Shown: in pieces, positions 18,496 to 27,254 of the stretch
How positions within the stretch are numbered: position 1 is the first letter of the stretch
How the letters are laid out: each line of letters opens with the position of its first letter
From: Rhodospirillales bacterium
Lineage (GTDB): Bacteria > Pseudomonadota > Alphaproteobacteria > Rhodospirillales > UBA2165
Reading direction: 5' to 3'
Length of the DNA stretch: 61,582 bases
NCBI GenBank assembly: GCA_022823235.1
Contig: JAJDXO010000014.1
Location: 1-61,582 of the forward strand
Notes under the pieces: generated by a model
Seen by the model: the letters and a program-made list of their open reading frames with translations, nothing else
Database searches by the model: none
Told to the model about the DNA's origin: nothing
Made by a program: the position numbers and the translations under genes

Positions 18496-19383
18496 ATGTC
18501 GGCACCGGGCACCCCTCCGGTTATCGGGATCATCGGCGGCAGCGGCCTCTATGAGATCGATGGCCTGACCAACACCAGATGGGAGAGGATCGAGAGCCCG
18601 TTCGGCGAACCGTCGGATGAATTGCTGTTCGGCGAACTGGACGGATTGCAGCTGGTATTTCTGCCGCGCCATGGCCGCGGCCACCGCATTCCCCCCTCCG
18701 AGCTCAATTTTCGCGCCAACATCGATGCGCTGAAGCGGGCCGGCGTCACTGAAATTCTGTCCCTGTCGGCCTGCGGGTCGTTCAAGGAGGAGCTGCCGCC
18801 CGGCACTTTCGTTATCGTCGATCAGTTCATCGACCGCACCTTCGCGCGGGTGAAATCCTTCTTCGGCACCGGAATGGTCGCCCATGTGGAGTTCGGCCAT
18901 CCGGCCTGCGCCCGGCTGGGTGACGCGCTGGAAGAAAGCTGCAGGGCGCTGGACATCCCGATGCAACGGGGCGGCACCTATCTCATCATGGAGGGTCCGC
19001 AATTCTCGACTCTCGCCGAGAGCGAGCTTTACCGGTCGTGGGGCTGCGACGTCATCGGCATGACCAATATGCCGGAGGCCAAGCTCGCCCGGGAGGCCGA
19101 ACTCTGCTACGCCACCGTCGCCATGGTCACCGATTACGATTGCTGGCATCCGGACCACGACAACGTGACCGTCGACGGGATCATCGCGGTATTGCTGGAC
19201 AACGCCGACAAGGCCAAGTCGCTGGTCAGGGACGTGGCGCCCCGGCTCGGAGGCCGGACCGAGAGCTGTCCCCACGGGCATCACACCGCCCTGGAGAACG
19301 CACTCATTACCGCGCCCGAGGCCCGCGATCCCGCGGTGCTCGCCAAGCTCGACGCGGTGGCGGGCCGGGTGCTGGGTGGGTAG
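18496..19383 (+). CDS. mtnP: S-methyl-5'-thioadenosine phosphorylase
   Basis: This 295-residue enzyme phosphorolyses methylthioadenosine, a by-product of polyamine and quorum-signal synthesis, to adenine and methylthioribose-1-phosphate. Motifs are GIIGGSGLYEI at the N-terminus, LPRHGRGHRIPPSE, and GGTYLIMEGPQFSTLAES with DVIGMTNMPEAKLAREAE. ATG 18496 is preceded by GGGGGAGA; the in-frame TTG at 18466 is unlikely. Three bases separate its stop from mtnA, the next enzyme of the methionine salvage pathway. Confidence 0.95.
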   Translation: MSAPGTPPVIGIIGGSGLYEIDGLTNTRWERIESPFGEPSDELLFGELDGLQLVFLPRHGRGHRIPPSELNFRANIDALKRAGVTEILSLSACGSFKEELPPGTFVIVDQFIDRTFARVKSFFGTGMVAHVEFGHPACARLGDALEESCRALDIPMQRGGTYLIMEGPQFSTLAESELYRSWGCDVIGMTNMPEAKLAREAELCYATVAMVTDYDCWHPDHDNVTVDGIIAVLLDNADKAKSLVRDVAPRLGGRTESCPHGHHTALENALITAPEARDPAVLAKLDAVAGRVLGG

Positions 19384-19386
19384 GCG

Positions 19387-20493
19387 ATGAAAGTCTCCGG
19401 CACCCCGTATCGCACCATCTGGCTGGCCGACGACGCCGAAGACGGGGTCGGCGCGGCCGAGATCATCGATCAGACCAAGCTGCCCCACCAATTCGTGACC
19501 GCACGGCTGGAAACCGTCGGGGAAGCCGCGACGGCCATCCGCGACATGCGGGTGCGGGGCGCGCCGCTGATCGGCGCGACCGCGGCCTACGGGATGGCGC
19601 TGGCCATGCGGGCCGATCCCTCGGACGAGAGCTTGGGCGCCGCCTACGATCTGCTGATGGCCGCCCGGCCGACGGCGGTCAATCTTCGCTGGGCCTGCGA
19701 TGATCTGCGCCAAGTGCTGACCAACCTGCCCGCCGAACGGCGCATTGAGGCGGCCTACCGCCGGGCCGCCGAGATCTGCGATGAAGACGTGGAAATCTGT
19801 TCCTCCATCGGCGACCACGGCATGCCGCTGATCCGCGAGGCCTGGGAGAGCCGCGGCAAGCCGGACCAGGTGAACGTGCTCACCCACTGCAATGCCGGTT
19901 GGCTGGCGACGGTGGACTGGGGCACCGCGCTCGCCCCCATCTACAAGGCCCACGATGCGGGCATTCCGGTCCACGTCTGGGTCGACGAGACCCGGCCCCG
20001 CAACCAGGGTGCCAGCCTGACCGCATGGGAGTTGGGCCAGCACGGCGTGCCCCACACGGTGATCGTCGACAATGTGGGCGGCCACCTGATGCAGCACGGA
20101 ATGGTCGATCTCTGCATTACCGGCACCGACCGGACCACCCGCACCGGCGACGTGTGCAACAAGATCGGCACCTACCTGAAGGCGCTGGCGGCGCACGACA
20201 ACGGCGTGCCGTTTTATGTCGGCCTGCCGGGCCCGACCATCGACTGGACCGTCAGCGACGGGGTTGCGCAAATCCCCATCGAGGAGCGGGATGGAGCCGA
20301 GGTCACGGTGATGACCGGCAAGACCGCCGCCGGGGAGATCATGGATATCACCCTCACGCCCGACGGCTCCTCGGCCGCCAACTTTGCATTCGATGTCACC
20401 CCCCGGCGGCTGGTAACCGGCCTGATCACCGAGCGCGGGGTGTCGGCGGCATCCGAGGAGGGGCTGTCGGCGCTTTACCCGGAACAAGTTTAA
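19387..20493 (+). CDS. mtnA: S-methyl-5-thioribose-1-phosphate isomerase
   Basis: This 368-residue enzyme isomerises methylthioribose-1-phosphate to methylthioribulose-1-phosphate. It belongs to the eIF2B-alpha-like fold: [10 protein letters not shown] near residue 54, the catalytic Cys168 in [10 protein letters not shown], and Asp248 in [20 protein letters not shown]. Later steps (mtnB, mtnC, mtnD) are not in the window. The next gene downstream has clearly lower GC content. Confidence 0.95.
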   Translation: MKVSGTPYRTIWLADDAEDGVGAAEIIDQTKLPHQFVTARLETVGEAATAIRDMRVRGAPLIGATAAYGMALAMRADPSDESLGAAYDLLMAARPTAVNLRWACDDLRQVLTNLPAERRIEAAYRRAAEICDEDVEICSSIGDHGMPLIREAWESRGKPDQVNVLTHCNAGWLATVDWGTALAPIYKAHDAGIPVHVWVDETRPRNQGASLTAWELGQHGVPHTVIVDNVGGHLMQHGMVDLCITGTDRTTRTGDVCNKIGTYLKALAAHDNGVPFYVGLPGPTIDWTVSDGVAQIPIEERDGAEVTVMTGKTAAGEIMDITLTPDGSSAANFAFDVTPRRLVTGLITERGVSAASEEGLSALYPEQV

Positions 20494-20537
20494 ACTACAG
20501 TGTGTTTTTGCTGGGATGTTCGAGAGGCTAAAGATAG

Positions 20538-21542
20538 ATGATGGCTGTTGAGTCCAGAGCTCTGTTTGCGCTAGTCGGTTTGGTGCTTCTGGCCGGTTGC
20601 GTAACGCATGGTTCGACCAATGCAGACACCTTTACCGAGAGTGGCATTTTGGGTGGCAGTAAAGCCACCGTTGCGGCCTGCAACAAAGTAGAAACGAGCG
20701 TGTGGATCGAAGTGGATGGGCGCGGGGAGTGTATCCGGTACTACCCCGCCGGCACCAAAGCAGCCGCCAAGCACGCGATGATCTATTTTCATGGCGATGT
20801 TGCGGCCCGAGATGGGTCGGGAATCTTGCGTTATGTTGAACCAGAGGTTCTGAAAATCAATGAGGTGGGGCTGCTGAACCGGTCAGAAAGTATCTTCAAC
20901 ATATTTGGCGAGCCCTACATTTTCTTTGCCCGCCCCGGTACGCTTGGCTCCAGCGGCTATCACGGCAACCGCATGTTACCCCGCAACCTCGAAATTATCG
21001 ATTCGGCGGTCGACGCGATTAAGGCCAAATATGATTTGACCGAGTTAACTCTGGTTGGCCAATCCGGGGGAGGCTCGGTGGTTGGTGCGCTGCTTGCCAT
21101 GCGGGACGACATCCGGTGCGGTGTAGTCGCTTCTGCTTCGGTAGCGCTTGATGATCTGGCGCAATCTCTTGGCGCAGACCTCCCTTCGGACCTGACCGCC
21201 GGTCAGATTGATCCCATTGATCTTGTCCATGAAATCCCCGTTGACCCGAAGAGGACCATCTTTGTTGTCGGCGACCCGGGCGATGAAATTGTGAATTTCG
21301 GGAGCCAGCTCAAATATTTCAAGGCCGTCCAGAAAGCGGGACACCGCGTCCAGCTCGTTACCGCCGAAGGCCGTGGCTCCCAACGGCATGGTCTGTCGAC
21401 ATTAGGGATTACGATCGGCTACGCCTGTGCCTTTGGTGATTCAAAGGAAAGGATCGCTGACGATACGACGACGTTTTATCCCGAGAAGTGGCAAGATTGG
21501 TGGCTTCACATCAGGGAACGCGGGGCCTCACGGCACCCGTAA
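20538..21542 (+). CDS. Lipoprotein with alpha/beta hydrolase-like fold
   Basis: This 334-residue protein has a lipoprotein signal peptide with lipobox LLAGC (lipidated Cys21). Its body looks like an alpha/beta hydrolase: YFHGD at 83-87, then VGQSGGG with the nucleophile candidate Ser176, and a late GSQRHG that could supply the His. I do not recognise a named family. Its GC content (low to mid fifties by eye) and codon use are lower than those of its neighbours, suggesting acquisition. It sits between mtnA and an EamA gene whose proper start codon seems to be missing, as if insertion cut it off. No mobile element is visible. Confidence 0.75.
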   Translation: MMAVESRALFALVGLVLLAGCVTHGSTNADTFTESGILGGSKATVAACNKVETSVWIEVDGRGECIRYYPAGTKAAAKHAMIYFHGDVAARDGSGILRYVEPEVLKINEVGLLNRSESIFNIFGEPYIFFARPGTLGSSGYHGNRMLPRNLEIIDSAVDAIKAKYDLTELTLVGQSGGGSVVGALLAMRDDIRCGVVASASVALDDLAQSLGADLPSDLTAGQIDPIDLVHEIPVDPKRTIFVVGDPGDEIVNFGSQLKYFKAVQKAGHRVQLVTAEGRGSQRHGLSTLGITIGYACAFGDSKERIADDTTTFYPEKWQDWWLHIRERGASRHP

Positions 21543-21626
21543 AGCCAACTGAACGCGCCCACTTCTTCATTTAAATCTACTCTCCAAGGCGTCGGCTACG
21601 GGTGCCTGTCGACGACGCTGGGCGGC

Positions 21627-22475
21627 ATGACCGTGGCACTCACCCGCTTCATCATCGAGGATACCGACCCCTTCTCGTTGGCGAGTTCGCGCTATTTCGT
21701 CGGTGCGGTGGTGCTTCTCGGCCTGATGGTCTGGCGTATGGGCCTGCCGCCGATCCTTCGCACGGACTGGCCGGCGTTCTTCGTACTCGGTGTCGTCATG
21801 TTCGCCGTGTTTCCGTATTTCATGGCCCGGGCGTTGGAGGACACGACGTCCGCCCGCGGCGGCATCATCTTCGGGTCCATGCCGCTGCTGACCATGCTGA
21901 TCGCCGTCACGTTCCGGGTTGAAAGGTTCGGCTGGTACAAGGCGCTGGGCATCCTGGTCGGATTCGCCGGTGCGGCCATCGTCCTGTCGGAGAAAGTGGA
22001 CGCCATCGCGCCCGAAGCCTTGCGGGGTGATATGTTCATGATCGCCGGGATGATCTGCGCGTCGTCGTTCAATGTGTTCTCGAAGAAGTACCTGATGCGT
22101 TACGGCTCCATGCCGGTGAACGTCTACGCCATGCTGATCGGCTCCGTGACCTTGTTTGTCGCCGCCCTGTTCCTGGGAAATCCGTTCGGCGGGTCGCTCG
22201 CCTTCGATGCGACGGGGTGGTTCGTCTTCTTCATGCTCGCCATTCCAGGCGGCACCATCATGATGGTCAGCTGGGGGAAAGCCATTCAGTTGATTTCGCC
22301 GACCCAGGCGGCGGTGACGGTCAGTCTCAATCCCGTGGCGGCGATCGCCATTGCCGCGGTCATCCTGGCGGAGCCCGTGACGACCAACGTGATCATCGGG
22401 TTTCCGTTGGTGGTATTGGCTATTTTCATCGCGAACTACCGTCCCGAAACGGCCGGCGGGCCCGGCAAGGCGTGA
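21627..22475 (+). CDS. EamA/DMT family exporter, start uncertain (possibly 5'-truncated)
   Basis: This is a drug/metabolite transporter of the EamA type, with about nine to ten membrane helices in two repeats (second repeat from near residue 130, SSFNVFSKKYL). ATG 21627 would begin inside helix 1: the same frame is open back to the preceding gene's TAA at 21540 and encodes residues NAPTSSFKSTLQGVGYG, a normal-looking EamA N-terminus. No ATG, GTG or TTG lies between, only CTG (21549 among others). Either CTG is used or the true start was lost when the upstream lower-GC gene arrived. Substrate is unknown. Confidence 0.8.
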   Translation: MTVALTRFIIEDTDPFSLASSRYFVGAVVLLGLMVWRMGLPPILRTDWPAFFVLGVVMFAVFPYFMARALEDTTSARGGIIFGSMPLLTMLIAVTFRVERFGWYKALGILVGFAGAAIVLSEKVDAIAPEALRGDMFMIAGMICASSFNVFSKKYLMRYGSMPVNVYAMLIGSVTLFVAALFLGNPFGGSLAFDATGWFVFFMLAIPGGTIMMVSWGKAIQLISPTQAAVTVSLNPVAAIAIAAVILAEPVTTNVIIGFPLVVLAIFIANYRPETAGGPGKA

Positions 22476-22628
22476 AACCGCCCGCCGCCGGTTAAATCAA
22501 CATCCGGCCTAGCCCCCCAAGTGGAGGGTGGTCCGGCGCACAACGGGCTTTTGCCCGGTGGCGGAATCGTGAACAATCGGGCTTCGTGGCCGGGCGCCGC
22601 CCGCGAATGAGCCAAGGGGAGGAAGAAG

Positions 22629-23552
22629 ATGAATGAAATGGGACCACGGGGCCTGAGCGCCAATCGCGCCGGCCCGCCCGAGATCGCCGCCCAGGTCGCG
22701 GCGCTCGGCAAGGTATTCACCGACGATACGCCGCCGACCACCACCGCGATCTATGTTCCCTCGCTCAAGGCGGTGAATTGGGCCGGGATCGACGTCGCCT
22801 CGGACCTGGCCTACGGACCGGACGCCGAGCGTCATTTGCTCGATGTCCATACACCGACCGATAAAGGCGAGGCGGGCCTGCCGACGGTGATCTTCTTTCA
22901 TGGCGGTGGATTTGTCCGCGGCCACAAGAACCAGCCCAACGGCGTCATGTATGCCAATATCGCCAATACCTTCGCCGCCCAGGGCATCGTCGGCGTCAAC
23001 GCGACCTACCGATTGGCGCCGGACGTCCACTGGCCCGAAGGCGCGCGGGATGTGGGCGCGGCACTAGCCTGGGTGCAGGAAAATATCGCCGATTACGGCG
23101 GCGATCCCGATAAGATCTTTATCATGGGTCAGTCGGCCGGCGCGTCCCATGTGGCCACCTATGCCTTCCGGAAGGAATTGCATCCGGACTCGGGGCCCGG
23201 CTTCGCCGGCGTCATTCTCATGTCCGGGGTCTACGGCCTCAGCGCCGGAAACGCCTCGCCGGGACGGGATGCCTATTACGGCACCGATGAATCCAAGTTC
23301 GAGGAAATGCAGGTCCTGGGCAACGTCACCTTCTCGGACTGCCCCGTCTTTTGCACCATCGGCGAGTTCGACACGGTGCCGTTCGAGAAATCGACGTTGG
23401 CGTTGATCAGCGAACTGACCGAAAAGAACGGCTGTTCGCCTCGCTTCAAGCAGCTCATCGGCCATAATCATATCTCTCAGGTGTGCTGCTTCGGCACCGA
23501 GGACACCTCGGTCAGCGCCGATATGGTGGATTTCGTGCTGACCAACGCATGA
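22629..23552 (+). CDS. Alpha/beta hydrolase, carboxylesterase/HSL-like
   Basis: This 307-residue esterase-like protein has the oxyanion-hole motif FFHGGGF (HGGG at 91-94), YRLAPDVHWPEGARDV typical of the hormone-sensitive-lipase group, and the nucleophile elbow GQSAG (Ser169). The late GHNHISQ offers the catalytic His. No signal peptide is present, so it should be cytosolic. ATG 22629 follows GGGGAGGAAG. The MFS exporter gene begins eight bases after its stop, suggesting a two-gene unit. The natural ester is unknown. Confidence 0.9.
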   Translation: MNEMGPRGLSANRAGPPEIAAQVAALGKVFTDDTPPTTTAIYVPSLKAVNWAGIDVASDLAYGPDAERHLLDVHTPTDKGEAGLPTVIFFHGGGFVRGHKNQPNGVMYANIANTFAAQGIVGVNATYRLAPDVHWPEGARDVGAALAWVQENIADYGGDPDKIFIMGQSAGASHVATYAFRKELHPDSGPGFAGVILMSGVYGLSAGNASPGRDAYYGTDESKFEEMQVLGNVTFSDCPVFCTIGEFDTVPFEKSTLALISELTEKNGCSPRFKQLIGHNHISQVCCFGTEDTSVSADMVDFVLTNA

Positions 23553-23559
23553 TCGCCGC

Positions 23560-24873
23560 GTGACTCATTCTTCGCCGCTCGGCGCCCGGTTGCGCGAGTC
23601 GGGTATTTTCCGCTCCCTTCGGCATCGGGACTACGCCGTCTTCTCGGCCGGGTCCTGGGTGTCCGCCGCCGGCATGTGGGTGCAGCGGGTCGGCATCGGG
23701 GTGCTGACCTGGGATCTGACCCATTCACCGGCGTGGCTCGGCGGTATCGCGCTCGCCCAGGCGATTCCGTCCATGGTGCTGGTCCCCTTTGCCGGCGCCG
23801 TTGCCGACCGGACCGACCGCGTGCGTATGCTGCGCGCGACCCAGATCTTCAGTGCCCTGGTGGGCGGGGTGCTCGCCTGGATGGTCATATCGGGCGCCAT
23901 CACCATCTACTGGCTGACGGCGCTGGTCATCGTCCTCGGCGTTGCCAACACCATCGGCCTCCCGGCCCGAATGACCATCGCGCCGACCCTGGTGCCGCGC
24001 GAGGATTTGTCGGCGGCGCTGGCGACCAACTCCGTGCTGTTTCATTCCACGGCCTTCATCGGTCCCGCCATGGGCGGGGTGCTGATCGCGCAAGCCGGAA
24101 TCGGCTCGGCATTCGTGGTCAATGCGGCTTCCTACCTGGTCATGTGGGCGTCCCTTTTCTCCGTCACGCCGCTTCGTCAGGAGCACAAGGCGGGCGGCGG
24201 CGGGCTGATGTCGGACGTGTTGGAGGGCATTCACTACACGGCAACCCACCGCGGGATCGGCCCGGTGCTGCTGCTCACCGTCTTCATCGCCTTTCTGGGC
24301 CGGCCCGTGACCGAACTCCTGCCCGGATTCGTCGACGTCGTGTTTGGCCGGGGCTCGGTGGAGGAGGGGGTCGCAACGCTGTTTTCCGCGTTCGGTCTCG
24401 GCGGAATTCTCGCCAGTCTATGGCTCGCCAACCGGGGCCGGATCGAAGGAATGACGACCATATTCCTCGTCTCTTCCCTGTTGATTGCCGTGGCCACCGC
24501 GGCCTTTGCCCTTGCCCCCCTCTACGCCGTCGCCGTCGTCATGATGGTGGTGATCGGCGCATCCGGGACGGTCGGCCAAAGCGGCGCCCAGATTTTGGTC
24601 CAGAACGCGGTCGACGGGTCCATGCGGGCGCGCGTCCTCAGTCTCTATACCCTCAACTACCGGGCCGCACCGGCGCTGGGCGCCCTGCTCATGGGCTGGT
24701 TGTCGGCCCTGTTGGGCCTGCAGACGCCGGTGGTGCTGGGCGCATGTCTCTGTGCGGTGGCGACCTTATGGCTTATGCGACGCCGCCACGAACTTCGGGA
24801 CATGTTGGAGGCCGGCGACGGGGATCCGCAGCCGGGCCGGGCGGCAGAGGCCAAACCCAGCGCGGCGCAATAG
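23560..24873 (+). CDS. MFS transporter, MFS_3/enterobactin-exporter-like
   Basis: This 437-residue membrane protein has about 12 predicted helices. The N-terminal LRHRDYAVFSAGSWVSAAGMWVQRV and the loop-2 motif FAGAVADRTDRVRML place it in the MFS_3 group of efflux proteins, related to EntS. The start is GTG at 23560. It sits right behind the esterase gene, so it may export a compound processed by that enzyme; this is a guess from position only. Confidence 0.9.
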   Translation: MTHSSPLGARLRESGIFRSLRHRDYAVFSAGSWVSAAGMWVQRVGIGVLTWDLTHSPAWLGGIALAQAIPSMVLVPFAGAVADRTDRVRMLRATQIFSALVGGVLAWMVISGAITIYWLTALVIVLGVANTIGLPARMTIAPTLVPREDLSAALATNSVLFHSTAFIGPAMGGVLIAQAGIGSAFVVNAASYLVMWASLFSVTPLRQEHKAGGGGLMSDVLEGIHYTATHRGIGPVLLLTVFIAFLGRPVTELLPGFVDVVFGRGSVEEGVATLFSAFGLGGILASLWLANRGRIEGMTTIFLVSSLLIAVATAAFALAPLYAVAVVMMVVIGASGTVGQSGAQILVQNAVDGSMRARVLSLYTLNYRAAPALGALLMGWLSALLGLQTPVVLGACLCAVATLWLMRRRHELRDMLEAGDGDPQPGRAAEAKPSAAQ

Positions 24874-24887
24874 CCGTTGGCAGGCTG

Positions 24888-25955
24888 CTAGGCCAAAAGG
24901 TTCTTGCCGCCGAACCGCTCAAGCCAGCGCGGGATGACTTCCTCGTTGAATACGTGATTGGGCAACTCCCCGCGCAGCGCCTTCAGGATCGCGTCCGTTG
25001 CCCAGGGGATGGCCGGGCCCAGCCCGCCGCCCTTGGTGTAGGCGATCATGTGGGGCGAGAGCAGCACCTTGTCGCCGAGCCCGATCAGCGGCAGTTGCGG
25101 GTCCGGCGGCTCCTCTGGCAGCACATCCAGGCCGGCGGCGGCGATCCGGTCGCGATCGAGGGCGTCGAACAGGGCATCTACATCCACGATGGCGCCCCGG
25201 GCCGCGTTGATCAGCACCGCTTCGGGCTTCATCAACGCGAACTGGGCGGCCCCGATGAGGTTGGCGGTCTCTTCGGTCAGATTGGTGTGGAGGGTTACCA
25301 CGTCCGATTCCGTCAGCAATGTCTCCAGATCCACATCCTCACAGCCGTGATGGACGAAGACGGAATCGTCGATATAGGGATCGCAGGCCAGCAGCCGCAC
25401 CCGCCAAGGCGCCAGCAGGTCGGCGACCCGCCGTCCGATCCGCCCCAACCCGACGATGCCGACGGTGATGCCGGGATAATCGTCCTGCATCCGCCGGCCG
25501 AGGAAGGTGGTGACCAGGGAGGGGTCCCGCCAGCCGCCGTTCTTGACATGGCGGTCCTTTTCGCGCGTCCGCTTGAGGAGGGTGAGCATGATCGCCATGG
25601 TGCCCTCGGCGACGGCGCCCCAGTTGCTCTCGGTCGGTGAATGGGTGACCAGAATGCCGAGCTCGGTCGCGGCGTCCACGTCCACGTTGTCCACGCCGAC
25701 GGTGTATTTGGCGACGATGCGGAAATCCGGGTTGGCGGCCAGCGCGTCGCGGGTGACGAAGAACAGCCGGTTGGCGACCCCCATGGCGCCGACGGTGCCG
25801 GGTTCGAACTCGACGTTCACCACTTCGGTGTCGTTGGCCGAATCTCCCCAGAGGCCGGAATTAACCTTGAGATCGATCCCGGCGGCGCTGAGCCGGTCGT
25901 GGGACGCGCCGTCCTCGTCGACGACGTTGTAGATGAAAACCTTAGGTTTGGACAT
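24888..25955 (-). CDS. D-2-hydroxyacid dehydrogenase (phosphoglycerate dehydrogenase-like)
   Basis: This 355-residue NAD-dependent dehydrogenase has the Rossmann motif GIVGLGRIGRRV (166-177) and the catalytic set Arg253 (INAARGAIVD), Glu282 (DVLPEEPP) and His302 (LSPHMIAYT). It lacks the ACT/regulatory domain of SerA, so it is more likely a glyoxylate, hydroxypyruvate or other 2-hydroxyacid dehydrogenase. It lies 64 bp downstream of ridA on the same strand, across a short tandem repeat. Confidence 0.9.
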   Translation of the reverse strand: MSKPKVFIYNVVDEDGASHDRLSAAGIDLKVNSGLWGDSANDTEVVNVEFEPGTVGAMGVANRLFFVTRDALAANPDFRIVAKYTVGVDNVDVDAATELGILVTHSPTESNWGAVAEGTMAIMLTLLKRTREKDRHVKNGGWRDPSLVTTFLGRRMQDDYPGITVGIVGLGRIGRRVADLLAPWRVRLLACDPYIDDSVFVHHGCEDVDLETLLTESDVVTLHTNLTEETANLIGAAQFALMKPEAVLINAARGAIVDVDALFDALDRDRIAAAGLDVLPEEPPDPQLPLIGLGDKVLLSPHMIAYTKGGGLGPAIPWATDAILKALRGELPNHVFNEEVIPRWLERFGGKNLLA

Positions 25956-25982
25956 ATCGGGTTGGACCTTGTCGACGATCGC

Positions 25983-26040
25983 GATGGCGTCGGTCAGTCA
26001 ATGACCGTGATGGCGTCGGTCAGTCAATGACCGCGATGGC
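25983..26040. repeat. 26-bp tandem duplication at the 3' end of ridA
   Basis: The 26-bp unit beginning GATGGCGTCGGTCAGTCA starts at 25983 and again at 26009, differing by one base at its end, and a partial third copy (GATGGC) starts at 26035. The copy from about 26020 encodes the ridA C-terminus and stop; the other lies just past the stop, so the protein is not changed. Confidence 0.9.
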
Positions 26041-26445
26041 ATTGATTTCGATTTTGCAGCGGGGGTCGGTGGCCATCCGCACCACCTGAACCGTCGTCGT
26101 CGCCGGTTTGGACTCGCCGAAATATTCGGCCCACACCTTGTTGAGGTCGTCCTGCTCCTCCATGTCGGTGAGGAACCGGTCAGCGGAGATGACATCGTCG
26201 AACGTCGCGCCGGCGGCCTCCAGGCCCTTCTTCAGGTTTTCCAGCGCGGCGCGCGCCTGGCCGTCCATGTCGTCCGGCATGGATTCAAACTCCTCGGGAA
26301 TGTGAGGGTGGCTGTGATAGACCGGTGCCGCGGTGACGCCGGCGCAGAACAGCATGGAGCCGCCGGTGACCTTGATCGCCGGTGCGTACGGCATCCAAAT
26401 ATCCGGCGCATCCGGCCAGTGAAGGTGTTCGATATTCTTTGTCAT
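26020..26445 (-). CDS. RidA family protein
   Basis: This 141-residue protein is a member of the RidA/YjgF/UK114 family of enamine/imine deaminases. Typical segments are MLFCAGVTA, QARAALENLKKGLEAAGATFDDVI and the C-terminal TVVRM-type strand with CKIEINAIAVID. It would quench reactive 2-aminoacrylate-type intermediates or act on a dedicated imine. It shares a strand with the downstream hydroxyacid dehydrogenase. Confidence 0.92.
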   Translation of the reverse strand: MTKNIEHLHWPDAPDIWMPYAPAIKVTGGSMLFCAGVTAAPVYHSHPHIPEEFESMPDDMDGQARAALENLKKGLEAAGATFDDVISADRFLTDMEEQDDLNKVWAEYFGESKPATTTVQVVRMATDPRCKIEINAIAVID

Positions 26446-26591
26446 GGTCGGGTCCTCCCACCCCTGTCATTCAATTGGCCTCATCTTAGAGAGCGCCGCC
26501 GTTGGGGCAATACGCAGCCGTCATTTGTCCGGATATTTCACGTCGGGCGGATTTGCCCTAAAAGGTATGCGTAGACGTGCAAGGGGGGCTC

Positions 26592-27254
26592 ATGGGTCTC
26601 GACGCAACACTGGAAAACGGGGTGCAGCTCCATTGGGCGACGCCCATCTTCACCCGAAAATTCGATGACACCGAGGAGCTCAACGCCCGCCTGGCCAGGA
26701 TCATCCTCGAGCGCGAGCAGCAGGACCCGGGGGTGCCGAAGAGCGTGGTGCACGGATGGCACTCGAAGGAAGACTTCTTCGAGTGGCCCAACCCGGAGGT
26801 CGCGCCGGTCCGCGACTTCGTCCGCCGCGCCATGATCGAGCTGACGTCCGCGACGACGGGCCACAAGGAAGGCGAGTTCGGCGGCGAAGCGGAGTTCATC
26901 GCCTGGGCGACCATTCTCCGCAAGGGGGGCTACAACTCCGTACACACCCATCCCGGCTGCGCCTGGTCGGGGGTTTACTACGTCGATACGGGCGGTGCGG
27001 CGGCAAGCGGCGGCGGCGACGGCTGCATCGAGTTCATCGACCCGCGCACCGCGGTGGAAATGGTGCCTCTGCCCGGCGAACCGTTCGGCCAACGCCGGCG
27101 GTTCGAGCCGGAAGCCGGGCGCATGTATGCGTTTCCCGCCTGGCTGAGACACGGCGTGACGCCCTATATGGGCGATGACGCGCGCATCTCGATTGCGTTC
27201 AACATCCGGATGAAGGATTTTCAGGTGTTTGGGGTCGGCGGCAAGCCGGCCTAG
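26592..27254 (+). CDS. Putative 2-oxoglutarate/Fe(II) oxygenase, TIGR02466-like
   Basis: This 220-residue protein resembles the TIGR02466 group of putative 2OG-Fe(II) oxygenases. Likely metal and cosubstrate residues lie in [16 protein letters not shown] (His118, His120) and WLRHGVTPY...ARISIAFN (His187, Arg198). The substrate is unknown. ATG 26592 is chosen over GTG 26577 because AAGGGGGG sits just upstream of it. It is divergent from ridA, and its TAG shares the tetranucleotide CTAG with the stop codon of convergent glnS. Confidence 0.85.
   Translation: MGLDATLENGVQLHWATPIFTRKFDDTEELNARLARIILEREQQDPGVPKSVVHGWHSKEDFFEWPNPEVAPVRDFVRRAMIELTSATTGHKEGEFGGEAEFIAWATILRKGGYNSVHTHPGCAWSGVYYVDTGGAAASGGGDGCIEFIDPRTAVEMVPLPGEPFGQRRRFEPEAGRMYAFPAWLRHGVTPYMGDDARISIAFNIRMKDFQVFGVGGKPA

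Noticed and set aside
18460-20487. Long minus-strand open frame of 675 codons opposite mtnP and mtnA
   Set aside because: It is antisense to two genes with clear family motifs, and its translation is Arg/Gly/Pro-rich without any recognisable domain, as expected in high-GC DNA.
22476-22628. Terminator between the EamA gene and the esterase gene
   Set aside because: Short stems such as CGGGC/GCCCG near 22545 exist, but none is followed by a U-run, so none is called.
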